A stretch of 64,000 nucleotides of DNA from REEB95 sp963810055 (GTDB taxonomy: Bacteria > Pseudomonadota > Alphaproteobacteria > ATCC43930 > CGMCC-115725). Both the position numbers and the translations under genes were made by a program. Below the pieces are notes generated by a model, which was not told the DNA's origin, ran no database searches, and worked only from the letters and a program-made list of their open reading frames with translations. This document shows positions 24,282 through 33,618 of this stretch, piece by piece. The DNA lies in the NCBI GenBank assembly GCA_963810055.1, contig CAWEME010000005.1, positions 1 to 64,000 of the forward strand, given 5' to 3'. Each line of letters begins with the position of its first letter. Positions within the stretch are counted from its first letter, which is position 1.

Positions 24282-25715
24282 TCATGAACCGGTGCCGCCC
24301 ACCGTGAGCCCGTCCATGCGCAAGGTCGGCTGACCGACGCCGACCGGCACGCCCTGGCCGTCCTTGCCGCAGGTGCCGATGCCGTCGTCGAGCTTCAGAT
24401 CGTTGCCGATCATGGAAATCTTGGTGAGCGCGTCCGGCCCGTTGCCGATCAGCGAGGCGCCCTTGACCGCCTTCCCGACCTTGCCGTCCTCGATCAGATA
24501 GGCCTCGGAGGCCGAGAACACGAATTTGCCGCTGGTGATGTCGACCTGGCCGCCGCCGAAATTGACCGCGTAAAGCCCGCGCTTGACCGAGCGGATGATC
24601 TCTTGCGGGTCGTGCGATCCGGCCAGCATGTAGGTGTTGGTCATGCGCGGCATCGGCGCATGGGCGTAGCTCTGCCGCCGGCCGTTTCCCGTGGGCCGCA
24701 TGCCCATCAGCCGCGCGTTGAGCCGGTCCTGCATGTAGCCTTTCAGGATCCCGTCCTCGATCAGCGTGGTATAGGAGCTGGGCGTGCCTTCGTCGTCGAC
24801 GGTGAGCGAGCCGCGCCGGTCCTTGAGCGTGCCGTCATCGACCACGGTGACGCCGGGCGCGGCCACGCGTTGGCCGATCAGGCCGGTGAAAGCCGAGGTC
24901 TTCTTGCGGTTGAAATCGCCTTCGAGGCCGTGGCCCACCGCCTCGTGCAGCATGACCCCGGGCCAGCCCGGCCCCAGCACCACCGTCATCTCGCCCGCCG
25001 GCGCGGGCACCGAGCCGAGATTGACCAGCGCCTGGCGCAACGCCTCGTCGACCTGTTTCTTCCACTGCGCCGGATCGAGATAGCGCTCATAGGCGATGCG
25101 CCCGCCCGCGCCCGAGCCGCCATGTTCCATGCGCCCGTTCTCCTCGACCACGACTCCGACATTGAGCCGGACCAGCGGCCTGATGTCGGCGGTGCGGGCG
25201 CCGTCGGAACGGATGATCTCGACCGCGCGCCATTCGCCCGAAAGCGAGGCCATCACCTGCCGGACGCGGGGGTCCCGGGATCGGGCATAGGCGTCGATCT
25301 CCATCAACAGCTTGGTCTTGGCCGGGAAATCGACCGCGGCCAGGGGATTGGCGTCGGTGTAGAGCGAGCGGTTGGTGCCCGGCGGGGACTCCGCCACCAC
25401 GCCGCTGCGGCCGGTTTGCACCGCCCGCACCGTCGCCGCGGCGCGCTTGATCGCCGCCTCGGACAGCTCCGAAGCATGGGCATAACCCGCCGATTCGCCG
25501 CTGAGCGCGCGCAGGCCGAAGCCCTGCGACTGGTCGAAGGCCGCGCTCTTGATCCGCCCGTCGTCCAGCGCCAGCGCCTCCGACTGGCTCCATTCCAGGA
25601 ACAGCTCGCCGTCATCCATGCCGGCGAGGGCCTCGGCCACGATCTTCTCCACCCGCGCGCGGTCCATGCCGGTTAGGGTGAAGAACAGTTCATCGGTGCG
25701 GGCCAGATCAGCCAT
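24282..25715 (-). CDS. tldD: TldD metalloprotease subunit
   Basis: This 477-residue catalytic half of the TldD/TldE protease carries the zinc motif HEAVGHGLEGD (HExxxH) near residue 260. Other TldD signatures are ARLMGMRPTGNGRRQSY, MPRMTNTYML near 370 and the C-terminal GTCGKDGQGVPVGVGQPTLR. Length is normal. Its partner pmbA lies about 7 kb away on the same strand. It is divergent from the cytochrome oxidase operon, with a spacer of about 225 bases to the ctaC ATG that must contain promoters for both. Confidence 0.95.
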   Translation of the reverse strand: MADLARTDELFFTLTGMDRARVEKIVAEALAGMDDGELFLEWSQSEALALDDGRIKSAAFDQSQGFGLRALSGESAGYAHASELSEAAIKRAAATVRAVQTGRSGVVAESPPGTNRSLYTDANPLAAVDFPAKTKLLMEIDAYARSRDPRVRQVMASLSGEWRAVEIIRSDGARTADIRPLVRLNVGVVVEENGRMEHGGSGAGGRIAYERYLDPAQWKKQVDEALRQALVNLGSVPAPAGEMTVVLGPGWPGVMLHEAVGHGLEGDFNRKKTSAFTGLIGQRVAAPGVTVVDDGTLKDRRGSLTVDDEGTPSSYTTLIEDGILKGYMQDRLNARLMGMRPTGNGRRQSYAHAPMPRMTNTYMLAGSHDPQEIIRSVKRGLYAVNFGGGQVDITSGKFVFSASEAYLIEDGKVGKAVKGASLIGNGPDALTKISMIGNDLKLDDGIGTCGKDGQGVPVGVGQPTLRMDGLTVGGTGS

Positions 25716-25942
25716 GAAACTCCTGTGGATAAATCCTTCTTGCCAGAAAGAGAGATGGGGTGCCAGGGCCTCCTCCGCCAGCGCCGGAACGGCGCCCCCG
25801 CCGCCCCCTCCGGCGGCCTTGGTTTATGCGGCATAAAGTCGCAATGTTGCGATTGGCTTCGCCGTCTGGCGGACGGTATCTAAGGTGCCGTAAGCTATCG
25901 AATCCGGCATGGGGGCCGGCAAGGGGATACGAGGTGAAAGGC

Positions 25943-26821
25943 ATGACAGGTTTTCCGGGCGAGGGCACAGCGCGCTTCTGGCGCTGGGCGCGCCGCGCCG
26001 CGGTTTCACTGTGGGCGCCGCTGCTGCTGGTTTCCGCCCGCGCTTTCGCCGAGGAGCCGCGCGACTGGCAGCTCGGCTGGCAGGCTCCCGCCTCGCCGGT
26101 GAGCGAGCGCATCTATGCGCTCCACGACGAGCTCCTGGTCATCATCACGCTGATCACGGTCTTCGTGCTCGGGCTGCTGCTCTACGTGATGGTCCGCTTC
26201 AACGCCAAGAACCACCCGGTGCCCTCGAAGGCCACGCACAACACCCTGATCGAGGTGATCTGGACGGTGGCGCCGGTGCTGATCCTGGTGGCGATCGCCA
26301 TCCCGTCCTTCAAGCTGCTCTATTACATGGACAAGAATCCGCACGCGACCATGACGCTCAAGGTCACCGGGCATCAGTGGTACTGGAGCTACGAATATCC
26401 CGACCAGGGCGGCATCGCCTTCAACAGCAACATGCTCGACGACGACACGGTCAAGAAGGAAGGCAAACCTCGTCTTTTGTCGGTCGACAATCCGGTGGTG
26501 GTTCCGGTCGGCACCGTCATCCGCGTCCTGGTGACCGGCACCGACGTGATCCACAGCTGGTTCGTGCCCTCGATCGGCGTGCAGGAATATGCGATCGAAG
26601 GCCGCGTCAACGAGGCGTGGATGCAGCTCGACAAGCCCGGCACCTATTACGGCCAGTGCAACCAGATCTGCGGCATCAACCATCCCTTCATGCCGATCGA
26701 AATCCACGCCGTCTCCGCGGACGACTTCGCCAAGTGGGTGGAGGGCGCCAAGAAGCAGTTCGGCCAGAACGACGGCGGGCGGGACGGCGCCCGGGAATTC
26801 GCCGCCGGCGCGGCGCAATAG
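25943..26821 (+). CDS. ctaC: Cytochrome c oxidase subunit II
   Basis: This 292-residue subunit carries the CuA centre that accepts electrons from cytochrome c. A signal sequence (about residues 18-36) is followed by the two-helix hairpin (IITLITVFVLGLLLYVMV and WTVAPVLILVAIAIP). The periplasmic cupredoxin domain contains GHQWYWSYEYP, the ligand HSWFVPS and the CuA loop YYGQCNQICGINHPFMP. I chose the ATG at 25943 because GAGGTG lies six bases upstream; the frame is open from 25760 and a GTG at 25934 is an alternative. It begins the oxidase operon; ctaD follows after 21 bases. Confidence 0.97.
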   Translation: MTGFPGEGTARFWRWARRAAVSLWAPLLLVSARAFAEEPRDWQLGWQAPASPVSERIYALHDELLVIITLITVFVLGLLLYVMVRFNAKNHPVPSKATHNTLIEVIWTVAPVLILVAIAIPSFKLLYYMDKNPHATMTLKVTGHQWYWSYEYPDQGGIAFNSNMLDDDTVKKEGKPRLLSVDNPVVVPVGTVIRVLVTGTDVIHSWFVPSIGVQEYAIEGRVNEAWMQLDKPGTYYGQCNQICGINHPFMPIEIHAVSADDFAKWVEGAKKQFGQNDGGRDGAREFAAGAAQ

Positions 26822-26842
26822 GCAATTTACGAGGAACGAGAC

Positions 26843-28474
26843 ATGGCTACCGGTAAGAGCGCGGCCCATCACGGACACGACGACGCCCAGGGCGGTCACT
26901 ACCCCGGCTTCGTTTCGCGCTGGCTGTTTTCGACCAATCACAAGGACATCGGCACGCTCTATCTCACTTTCGCCGTCACCGCCGGGCTTATCGGCGGCGC
27001 ATTTTCCGTCATCATGCGCCTCAATCTGATGGTGCCGGGCGACCCGCTGTTCCACAACGACCACCAGCTCTACAACGTCATCATCACCGCGCACGGCCTC
27101 ATCATGGTGTTCTTCCTGGTGATGCCGGCGCTGATCGGCGGCTTCGGCAACTGGTTCGTGCCGCTGATGATCGGCTCGCCCGACATGGCCTTCCCGCGCA
27201 TGAACAACATCAGCTTCTGGCTGCTGGTGCCCTCCTTCCTGCTGCTGGCCGGCTCGACCCTGGTCGGCGATCCCGCCGGCGCGGGCGTCGGCTGGACGGT
27301 CTATCCGCCCTTGTCGTCCAAGCTCGGCCATCCCGGGCCGGCGGTCGACATGGCGATCTTCTCGCTGCATCTGGCCGGCGCCTCGTCGATCATGGGCGCG
27401 ATCAATTTCATCACCACCATCTTCAACATGCGCGCGCCCGGCATGACGCTGCACAAGATGCCGCTGTTCGTCTGGTCCATCCTGGTGACGGCGTTCCTGC
27501 TGCTGCTGTCGCTGCCGGTGCTGGCGGGCGCCATCACCATGCTGCTGACCGACCGCAATTTCGGAACCACATTCTTCGATCCCGCCGGCGGCGGCGATCC
27601 GCTGCTGTTCCTGCACCTGTTCTGGTTCTTCGGCCACCCCGAGGTCTACATCATGATTCTGCCGGCTTTCGGCGTCATCAGCCAGGTGATCTCGACCTTC
27701 TCCAAGAAGCCGATCTTCGGCTATCTCGGCATGGCCTATGCGATGGTGTCGATCGGCGTCATCGGCTTCGTGGTGTGGGCGCACCACATGTTCACCACCG
27801 GCATCAGCGTCGACACCCAGGCCTATTTCACCGCCGCGACCATGGTCATCGCCGTGCCCACCGGCATCAAGATCTTCTCCTGGATCGCGACCATGTGGGA
27901 AGGCGCGATCGAGTTCAAGACGCCGATGCTGTGGGCGATCGGGTTCCTGTTCCTGTTCACGGTGGGCGGCGTCACCGGCGTGGTGCTGGCCAATGCCGGC
28001 GTCGACCGGCCGTTGCACAACACCTATTACGTGGTGGCGCATTTCCACTACGTCTTGAGCCTGGGCGCGGTGTTCGGCCTGTTCGCCGGATTCTATTACT
28101 GGATCGGCAAGATGAGCGGCCGGCAATACAACGAGACCTTCGGCAAGATCCATTTCTGGACCACCTTCATCGGCGTCAACCTGACGTTCTTCCCGATGCA
28201 CTTTCTCGGTTTGGCCGGCATGCCGCGGCGCATCAGCGATTACCCGGACGCGTTCGCGGGCTGGAACATGGTGTCCTCGATCGGCTCCTTCATCTCCTTC
28301 GCCTCAACGCTGTTCTTCGTCTTCATCATCTTCCACACGCTGTTCGCGGGCCGCAAGGTGGGCGCGAATTACTGGGGCGAGGGAGCGACGACGCTGGAAT
28401 GGACGGTGTCTTCGCCGCCGCCCTTCCACTCCTACGAAGAGCTGCCGCACATCGCCTCCGGCCCGGGCCACTGA
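26843..28474 (+). CDS. ctaD: Cytochrome c oxidase subunit I (aa3 type)
   Basis: This 543-residue heme-copper catalytic subunit has 12 expected helices. The visible ligands and motifs are ITAHGLIMVFF near residue 75 (heme a ligand), GHPEVYIMILPAFG (CuB His and the cross-linked Tyr), the adjacent histidine pair in VVWAHHMFTTG, and TYYVVAHFHYVLS with the heme a3/a ligands. Presence of the K- and D-channel style motifs is consistent with an A-type oxidase. An RBS-like AGGAACGAG lies just before the ATG. Confidence 0.98.
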   Translation: MATGKSAAHHGHDDAQGGHYPGFVSRWLFSTNHKDIGTLYLTFAVTAGLIGGAFSVIMRLNLMVPGDPLFHNDHQLYNVIITAHGLIMVFFLVMPALIGGFGNWFVPLMIGSPDMAFPRMNNISFWLLVPSFLLLAGSTLVGDPAGAGVGWTVYPPLSSKLGHPGPAVDMAIFSLHLAGASSIMGAINFITTIFNMRAPGMTLHKMPLFVWSILVTAFLLLLSLPVLAGAITMLLTDRNFGTTFFDPAGGGDPLLFLHLFWFFGHPEVYIMILPAFGVISQVISTFSKKPIFGYLGMAYAMVSIGVIGFVVWAHHMFTTGISVDTQAYFTAATMVIAVPTGIKIFSWIATMWEGAIEFKTPMLWAIGFLFLFTVGGVTGVVLANAGVDRPLHNTYYVVAHFHYVLSLGAVFGLFAGFYYWIGKMSGRQYNETFGKIHFWTTFIGVNLTFFPMHFLGLAGMPRRISDYPDAFAGWNMVSSIGSFISFASTLFFVFIIFHTLFAGRKVGANYWGEGATTLEWTVSSPPPFHSYEELPHIASGPGH

Positions 28475-28492
28475 GCCGGGAGACGATTGTCC

Positions 28493-29446
28493 GTGAGCCA
28501 GATCACCTCCGCCGAACTCGCCCGCCGGGAAGCCGCCGCGTTCGGCACCTCCGCCGGCGATTACGTCGTGCTGCTGAAGCCGCGGGTGATGTCGCTGGTG
28601 GTGTTCACCGGCTTCGTCGGGCTTTACCTCGCGCCCGGCCGCCTCAATCCGCTGCTGGCGGCGGTGGCGGTGCTGTGCATCGCCGTGGCCGCGGGCGCGG
28701 CGGGCGCCATCAACATGTGGTATGAGCGCGACATCGATTTGCTGATGGAACGCACGCGCAACCGGCCGCTGCCGGCGGGGCGCATGGCGCCGGGCGAGGC
28801 GCTGGGCTTCGGCTGCGTGCTGTCCGGCGCCTCGGTGATGGTGATGGGGCTGGCGCTCAATTGGGTGGCGGCCGCGCTCTTGGCGCTGACGATCGGCTTC
28901 TATGTCTTCGTCTACACCATCGGCCTGAAGCGCCGCACGCCGCAGAACATCGTCATCGGCGGCGCCGCCGGCGCCTTCCCGCCGCTGATCGGCTGGGCGG
29001 CGGCCACCGGCGAAATCGGCTGGCCGGCCCTGGCGCTGTTCGCGCTCATCTTCTTCTGGACGCCGCCGCATTTCTGGGCGTTGGCGCTCTATCGCGCCGG
29101 AGATTACGCCCGCGCCGGCGTGCCGATGCTGCCGGTGGTCGCGGGTCCGCGCGAAACCAAGAAGCAGATGCTGCTTTACACCCTGGTGCTGTGGCCGGTG
29201 GCCTTGGCGCCGGCCTGGTTGCATGTGACGGGCTGGATTTACGGCATCGCGGCCGTGATTCTCTCGGCGCTGTTTTCGTTTCTGGCTTGCCGCGTCCTCG
29301 CCAGTTCGGACGCGCGTTATGCCCGGCAGATGTTCGGCTTCTCGATCCTCTATTTGTTCCTGCTGTTCCTGATCATGGCGCTCGACCGCACGTCCGGCCC
29401 GGCTTTGGGCCTGGTTTCGGGCCTTGCCCCAGCTTTCGGCGCATGA
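28493..29446 (+). CDS. ctaB: Heme o synthase (protoheme IX farnesyltransferase) CtaB
   Basis: This membrane prenyltransferase (317 residues from the GTG) makes heme o, the precursor of the heme a used by the oxidase subunits around it. The first Asp-rich motif is INMWYERDIDLLMERT, followed by RPLPAGRM, and TPPHFWALALYRAGDYARAGVPMLP is diagnostic of CtaB. A TTG at 28487 is in frame, but the GTG at 28493 has GGGAGA nine bases upstream, a better spacing. Heme a synthase (ctaA) is not in this window. Confidence 0.95.
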   Translation: MSQITSAELARREAAAFGTSAGDYVVLLKPRVMSLVVFTGFVGLYLAPGRLNPLLAAVAVLCIAVAAGAAGAINMWYERDIDLLMERTRNRPLPAGRMAPGEALGFGCVLSGASVMVMGLALNWVAAALLALTIGFYVFVYTIGLKRRTPQNIVIGGAAGAFPPLIGWAAATGEIGWPALALFALIFFWTPPHFWALALYRAGDYARAGVPMLPVVAGPRETKKQMLLYTLVLWPVALAPAWLHVTGWIYGIAAVILSALFSFLACRVLASSDARYARQMFGFSILYLFLLFLIMALDRTSGPALGLVSGLAPAFGA

Positions 29447-29460
29447 TGGCAAGGACCGCC

Positions 29461-29574
29461 ATGAACGAACGGGATAAGCGCATCCGCGCCAAGAACCGCG
29501 CGCTGCTGGCGGCGCTCTTGGGCGTGATGCTCATGTTCTATCTGATCGCGCTCGTCCGCATGGGGAACTGGTGA
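29461..29574 (+). CDS. Small single-helix protein of the cox operon (CoxF-like)
   Basis: This 37-residue peptide has a charged N-terminus (MNERDKRIRAKNR) and one transmembrane helix (LLAALLGVMLMFYLIALV). Tiny proteins of this layout sit between ctaB and ctaG in many alphaproteobacterial oxidase operons and are often called CoxF; their function is uncertain. AAGGA lies six bases before the ATG at 29461. Its TGA overlaps the ctaG ATG (TGATG), implying coupling. In-frame ATGs at 29443 and 29446 are less well placed. Confidence 0.75.
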   Translation: MNERDKRIRAKNRALLAALLGVMLMFYLIALVRMGNW

Positions 29575-30164
29575 TGCGGCCTTCGGGCAAGAAGCGGCTG
29601 ACGCTGGGCGTGCTGCTGCTGGTGATGGGCTGCATGATCGCCCTGGTGGCGGCCTCGGTGCCGCTCTACCGCCTGTTCTGCGCCGCCACCGGCTATAACG
29701 GCACCACCCAGCGCGCCGAAACCGCGCCCGCTACCGAGGTCGAAAACCGCGTCATCACCGTGCGGTTCGATGCGACCACCTCGCCCGAGCTCGATTGGGA
29801 TTTCCACCCCGAGGTGCTTTCGGTCCAGGTCCATCCCGGCGAGACCAAGACCGTGGCCTATCGCGCGGTCAACCGTTCGCGCGCGCCGCTCACCGGCAGC
29901 GCCACCTTCAATGTCTCCCCGTCCAAGGCCGGGATCTATTTCGACAAGCTGCAATGCTTCTGCTTCACCAAGCAGCGCCTCAAACCCGGCGAAGGCAAGG
30001 ATTTGACCGTGACCTTCTTCGTCGATCCCGACATCGTCAAGGACGCCGAGGACCACGACGTCGACACCATCACCTTGAGCTACACCATGTTCCGCGCCGC
30101 GGACCAAAGCGTCGCCGGCCCCTCGGCTTCGGCCGAACCGGTTTCACCGAACCGTTTGCGTTAA
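29574..30164 (+). CDS. ctaG: Cytochrome c oxidase assembly protein CtaG (Cox11)
   Basis: This 196-residue copper chaperone inserts CuB into subunit I. One N-terminal helix (LGVLLLVMGCMIALVAASVPLYRLFC) anchors a periplasmic Ig-like domain. The copper motif CFCFTKQ lies near residue 125, followed by the conserved PGEGKDLTVTFFVDPDI. The length fits the family. It starts within the stop of the preceding small protein and is 12 bases upstream of ctaE. Confidence 0.96.
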   Translation: MRPSGKKRLTLGVLLLVMGCMIALVAASVPLYRLFCAATGYNGTTQRAETAPATEVENRVITVRFDATTSPELDWDFHPEVLSVQVHPGETKTVAYRAVNRSRAPLTGSATFNVSPSKAGIYFDKLQCFCFTKQRLKPGEGKDLTVTFFVDPDIVKDAEDHDVDTITLSYTMFRAADQSVAGPSASAEPVSPNRLR

Positions 30165-30176
30165 GCGAGAGAGATC

Positions 30177-30989
30177 ATGAGCACCGGCCCCGCCGCACAC
30201 AAACACCCCTATCACCTGGTCGATCCCAGCCCGTGGCCGATCATCGGCGCCGCCGGCGCCGGCGTTCTGTTCGGCGGCGCGGTGTGGTGGATGCATGGCG
30301 GCCCGCCCTGGTTCATGATCGCCGGCGTGCTCGGCGTACTCGGCATCATGTTCGTGTGGTGGCGCGACGTCGTCATGGAAGGCGAATACGGCGGTTATCA
30401 CACGCCGGTGGTGCAGATCGGATTGCGCTTCGGCATGGCGCTGTTCATCGCCTCCGAGGTGATGTTCTTCTCCGCCTTCTTCTGGGCGTTCTTCTCGTCG
30501 TCGCTTTATCCGGTCGGCGGCATCTGGCCGCCCAAGGGCATCCGCCCCTTCGATCCCTGGGAAGTGCCGTTCCTCAATACGCTCATCCTGCTGCTTTCGG
30601 GCACCACCGTGACCTGGGCGCATCACGCGCTCTTGAACAACGACCGCAAGAACCTGGTGCGCGGGCTGCTGGTCACCGTGCTGCTGGGCATGACCTTCAC
30701 CTCGCTCCAGGTCTACGAGTACAGCCACGCCGCCTTCGGCTTCAAGGACGGGATCTATCCTTCGACCTTCTTCATGGCGACCGGATTCCACGGCGCGCAT
30801 GTCATCATCGGCACCATCTTCCTCGCCGTCTGCCTGTATCGCTCGATAATCGGGCATTTCACCCCCGAGCACCATTTCGGCCTCGAGGCGGCGGCGTGGT
30901 ATTGGCACTTCGTCGACGTGGTGTGGCTGTTCCTGTTCACCTGCATCTACTGGTGGGGATCGGGCGGCGCGCTCGCCGCCGGCGGTTGA
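30177..30989 (+). CDS. ctaE: Cytochrome c oxidase subunit III
   Basis: This 270-residue, seven-helix subunit III of the aa3 oxidase has the N-terminal HKHPYHLVDPSPWP motif. Internal motifs are RFGMALFIASEVMFFSAFFWAFF with the conserved Glu, WPPKGIRPFDPW, TGFHGAHVIIGT and AAAWYWHFVDVVWLFLF. Length and order match the family. GAGAGA lies just upstream of the ATG. Confidence 0.97.
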   Translation: MSTGPAAHKHPYHLVDPSPWPIIGAAGAGVLFGGAVWWMHGGPPWFMIAGVLGVLGIMFVWWRDVVMEGEYGGYHTPVVQIGLRFGMALFIASEVMFFSAFFWAFFSSSLYPVGGIWPPKGIRPFDPWEVPFLNTLILLLSGTTVTWAHHALLNNDRKNLVRGLLVTVLLGMTFTSLQVYEYSHAAFGFKDGIYPSTFFMATGFHGAHVIIGTIFLAVCLYRSIIGHFTPEHHFGLEAAAWYWHFVDVVWLFLFTCIYWWGSGGALAAGG

Positions 30990-31011
30990 CCGCCGTGCGC
31001 GGCCGGGCGTG

Positions 31012-31386
31012 ATGCGCGCCGGCGATTATCCTCCGGTTCCGTTTCTGCTGGCGGCGTTCGCCTGCCGTTGCCCGCGTTGCGGCCGGGGCAAGCTGTTCGA
31101 CGGGCTGTTGAAGGTCGCTTCGCGCTGTTCCGTCTGCGGGCTCGATCTCGCGGCCGAGGATGCCGGCGACGGACCGGCCGTGTTCGTCGTGCTCATCCTC
31201 GGCGCCTTGGTTGTCCTCGGCGCCATCCTGCTCGAAATCCTGTTTTCCCCGCCGCTCTGGGTGCAGATCGCGCTGTGGACGCCGGTGACGCTGGCGGGTT
31301 CCATCTTGCTGCTCAGGCCGATGAAGGCGGGGCTGATCGCGCTGCAATACCGCCACCGCGCCCTGGGCCGGGACGCGAATCCGTGA
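31012..31386 (+). CDS. DUF983 family membrane protein
   Basis: This 124-residue protein has two CxxC pairs near its N-terminus (CRCPRCGRGKLFDG and SRCSVCGLD), which look like a zinc ribbon. Two transmembrane helices follow (VVLILGALVVLGAILLEI and WTPVTLAGSILLL). DUF983 proteins are regularly encoded between ctaE and SURF1 in alphaproteobacteria and are presumed to help oxidase assembly; the mechanism is unknown. A GTG at 31009 directly precedes the ATG. The stop overlaps the SURF1 GTG start. Confidence 0.88.
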   Translation: MRAGDYPPVPFLLAAFACRCPRCGRGKLFDGLLKVASRCSVCGLDLAAEDAGDGPAVFVVLILGALVVLGAILLEILFSPPLWVQIALWTPVTLAGSILLLRPMKAGLIALQYRHRALGRDANP

Positions 31387-32087
31387 AACGCCCGCTGTTC
31401 TGGCCCTCATTCTGGGCGGCGCTGGGTTTCCTGCTGTTGCTTGGCCTGGGGTTCTGGCAGGTCGAGCGGCTCGGCTGGAAGGAGGCGCTCATCGCCCAGC
31501 GCAACCAAGCGCTCGACGCCGCGCCGGTGGCGGCGCCGGAGAATCTGGAAGACGCGCGCGCGCTCGAATTCCATCCCATCCATGTCTCGGGCCGTTTCCT
31601 CAATAGCGACGAAATGCCGGTCGCGGCCATTTCCAAGCGCGGCGAAGCGGGCTTCCACGTCGTCACGCCCTTCCAGCTCGAAGACGGGGAAATCCTGCTG
31701 ATCGACCGCGGCTTCGTGCCGGCGCGGTTGAAATCGCCCGAGACCCGCACGGCCGGGCTGATCGAAGGCAACACCACGGTGACCGGATTGCTGCGCGTGC
31801 CTTCACTCCCGGGACCTTTCGTGCCCGCCAACGATCCAGCGCACAACACCTGGTATTATGTCGACATCCCCGCCATGGCTAAGGCGCAGGGGATCGAGAA
31901 TGCGCTGCCGTTCTATCTCGACGCCGATGCATCGCCGGTGCCGGGCGGATATCCCGTGGGCGCGCAGACCGAAACCGACCTGCCCAACAATCACCTGCAA
32001 TACGCCATCACCTGGTTCGCCTTGGCGGCGGGGCTGGTCGGCGTCTATATCCTGTTCGTGATCCGCCGTTTCAGGGAACACCCGTGA
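31383..32087 (+). CDS. SURF1 family cytochrome oxidase assembly protein
   Basis: This 234-residue SURF1/Shy1 homologue helps insert heme a into subunit I. It has the classic layout: an N-terminal helix (FWAALGFLLLLGLGFWQVERLGWK), a periplasmic domain with VSGRFLN, GFHVVTPFQL and IDRGFVPA, and a C-terminal helix starting LQYAITWFALAAG. The GTG start at 31383 overlaps the DUF983 stop (GTGA), and the stop overlaps the next gene's GTG. Confidence 0.95.
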   Translation: MKRPLFWPSFWAALGFLLLLGLGFWQVERLGWKEALIAQRNQALDAAPVAAPENLEDARALEFHPIHVSGRFLNSDEMPVAAISKRGEAGFHVVTPFQLEDGEILLIDRGFVPARLKSPETRTAGLIEGNTTVTGLLRVPSLPGPFVPANDPAHNTWYYVDIPAMAKAQGIENALPFYLDADASPVPGGYPVGAQTETDLPNNHLQYAITWFALAAGLVGVYILFVIRRFREHP

Positions 32088-33583
32088 CCGCGACCAACGA
32101 TCCCTATCGCGCTCTGGAATCCCGCTTCCGCCGCCTCGGTCTGTTGCAGGAGGCCTCGGGATTCCTGAGCTGGGACACCGACACCATGATGCCCGAAGGC
32201 GGCGCCGCCTCGCGCGCCGAACAGCAGGCCGCGCTTGACGTGGTCTGCCACGAGCTGCTGACCGGCCCGGATCTGCCCGATCTGTTCGCCGCCGCCGAAG
32301 CCGAAACCGGGCTCGATCCCTGGCAAAGCGCCAATCTCCGGGAAATGCGCCGCGAATGGCTGCATGCCACGGCGGTGCCGGCCGAGCTGGTCGAGGCGTC
32401 CTCGCGCGCCTGCTCGGCTTGCGAAATGGCCTGGCGCAAGGCGCGGCCGGCGAATGATTACGCGTCGGTGCGGCCCTTGCTGCAAACCGTGCTCGATTTG
32501 ACGCGCCAGATCGGCCAGGCCAAGGCGGCCAAGCTCGGGGTTTCGCCCTATGAGGCGCTGTTGGATCAGTTCGAGCCCGGCGGCCGCGTCGCGGATATCG
32601 ATCCGCTGTTCGCGCGGCTTTCCGGGATTCTCCCCGGCTTGATCGAGGACGCGCTCGCCGCGCAAGCCAAGCGCCCGGCGCCGCAACGCCCGTCCGGGCC
32701 TTTCCCGCTCGAGGCGCAACGTCGGGCCGGCCACGCGCTCATGGAAAAGCTGGGATTCGATTTCGCCCACGGCAGGCTCGATGTCAGCCAGCATCCCTTC
32801 TCCGGCGGCACGCCCGACGATGTGCGCATCACCACGCGCTACGACCAAGACCATTTCGGCGGGGCGTTGATGGCGGTGCTGCACGAGACCGGCCACGCGC
32901 TTTACACCAGCGGCCTGCCCGCCGCCTGGCGCTTCCAGCCGGTGGGCGCGGCGCGCGGCATGAGCCTCCATGAAAGCCAGTCGCTGCTGATGGAAATGCA
33001 GCTCTGCCGCTCGCGCGAGTTCCTGGCCATCGCCGCGCCCGTCCTGCGCCGGTGCTTCAACGGCTCGGGCCCGGAATGGGAGGCCGAAAATCTCTACCGT
33101 CTCGGCACGCGGGTGGAGCGCAGCTTGATCCGCGTCGACGCCGACGAGGTGACCTATCCCGCACATGTGATTTTGCGTTACCGGCTGGAGCGCGCCATGA
33201 TCGCGGGCGATCTCGGCTTGAAGGATTTGCCGGAGGCGTGGAACGAGGGCATGAAAAAACTCCTGGGCGTGACGCCGCCCGACGACCGCCAGGGCTGTCT
33301 CCAGGACATCCATTGGTACGATGGCGGCTTTGGCTATTTCCCCACCTACACGCTGGGCGCCTTGACCGCGGCGCAGCTGTTCGATGCGGCCAAACGCGAC
33401 GCCGCCGTGACCCAGGGCATCGGCCGGGGCGATTTCGCGCCGCTGCTCGCCTGGCTGCGCGCCCATGTGCACGGGCTCGGCTCGAGCCTGTCCACGGCCG
33501 AAATCATCACCCGGGCCACCGGCAAGAAGCTCGACACGGCCGTGTTCGAGCGCCACTTGCGTACGCGCTATCTCGCGGCCTAG
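32084..33583 (+). CDS. M32 metallocarboxypeptidase (carboxypeptidase Taq family)
   Basis: This 499-residue cytosolic carboxypeptidase trims C-terminal residues from peptides. The zinc motif HETGHALYTSG (HExxH) lies near residue 266, followed by the conserved MSLHESQSLLMEMQ with the third ligand. Other family blocks are SWDTDTMMPEGG near residue 27 and HPFSGGTPDDVRITTRY. The GTG start overlaps the SURF1 stop by four bases, so it is translated from the oxidase operon. A role in oxidase biogenesis is not implied by the family. Confidence 0.95.
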   Translation: MTATNDPYRALESRFRRLGLLQEASGFLSWDTDTMMPEGGAASRAEQQAALDVVCHELLTGPDLPDLFAAAEAETGLDPWQSANLREMRREWLHATAVPAELVEASSRACSACEMAWRKARPANDYASVRPLLQTVLDLTRQIGQAKAAKLGVSPYEALLDQFEPGGRVADIDPLFARLSGILPGLIEDALAAQAKRPAPQRPSGPFPLEAQRRAGHALMEKLGFDFAHGRLDVSQHPFSGGTPDDVRITTRYDQDHFGGALMAVLHETGHALYTSGLPAAWRFQPVGAARGMSLHESQSLLMEMQLCRSREFLAIAAPVLRRCFNGSGPEWEAENLYRLGTRVERSLIRVDADEVTYPAHVILRYRLERAMIAGDLGLKDLPEAWNEGMKKLLGVTPPDDRQGCLQDIHWYDGGFGYFPTYTLGALTAAQLFDAAKRDAAVTQGIGRGDFAPLLAWLRAHVHGLGSSLSTAEIITRATGKKLDTAVFERHLRTRYLAA

Positions 33584-33618
33584 TGTCGGCCCGCATCCCG
33601 CCCGTTTCCCGGATCACC

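Noticed and set aside
25760..25942. N-terminal extension of cytochrome oxidase subunit II
   Set aside because: The extension is Pro/Arg-rich and places the signal peptide over 60 residues inside; the ATG at 25943 has a good ribosome-binding site and normal family length.
26006..28201. 731-codon open frame antisense to ctaC and ctaD
   Set aside because: The composition (His/Asp/Arg/Glu-rich, no hydrophobic core) is typical of the antisense of membrane-protein genes. ctaC and ctaD on the other strand have all expected motifs.
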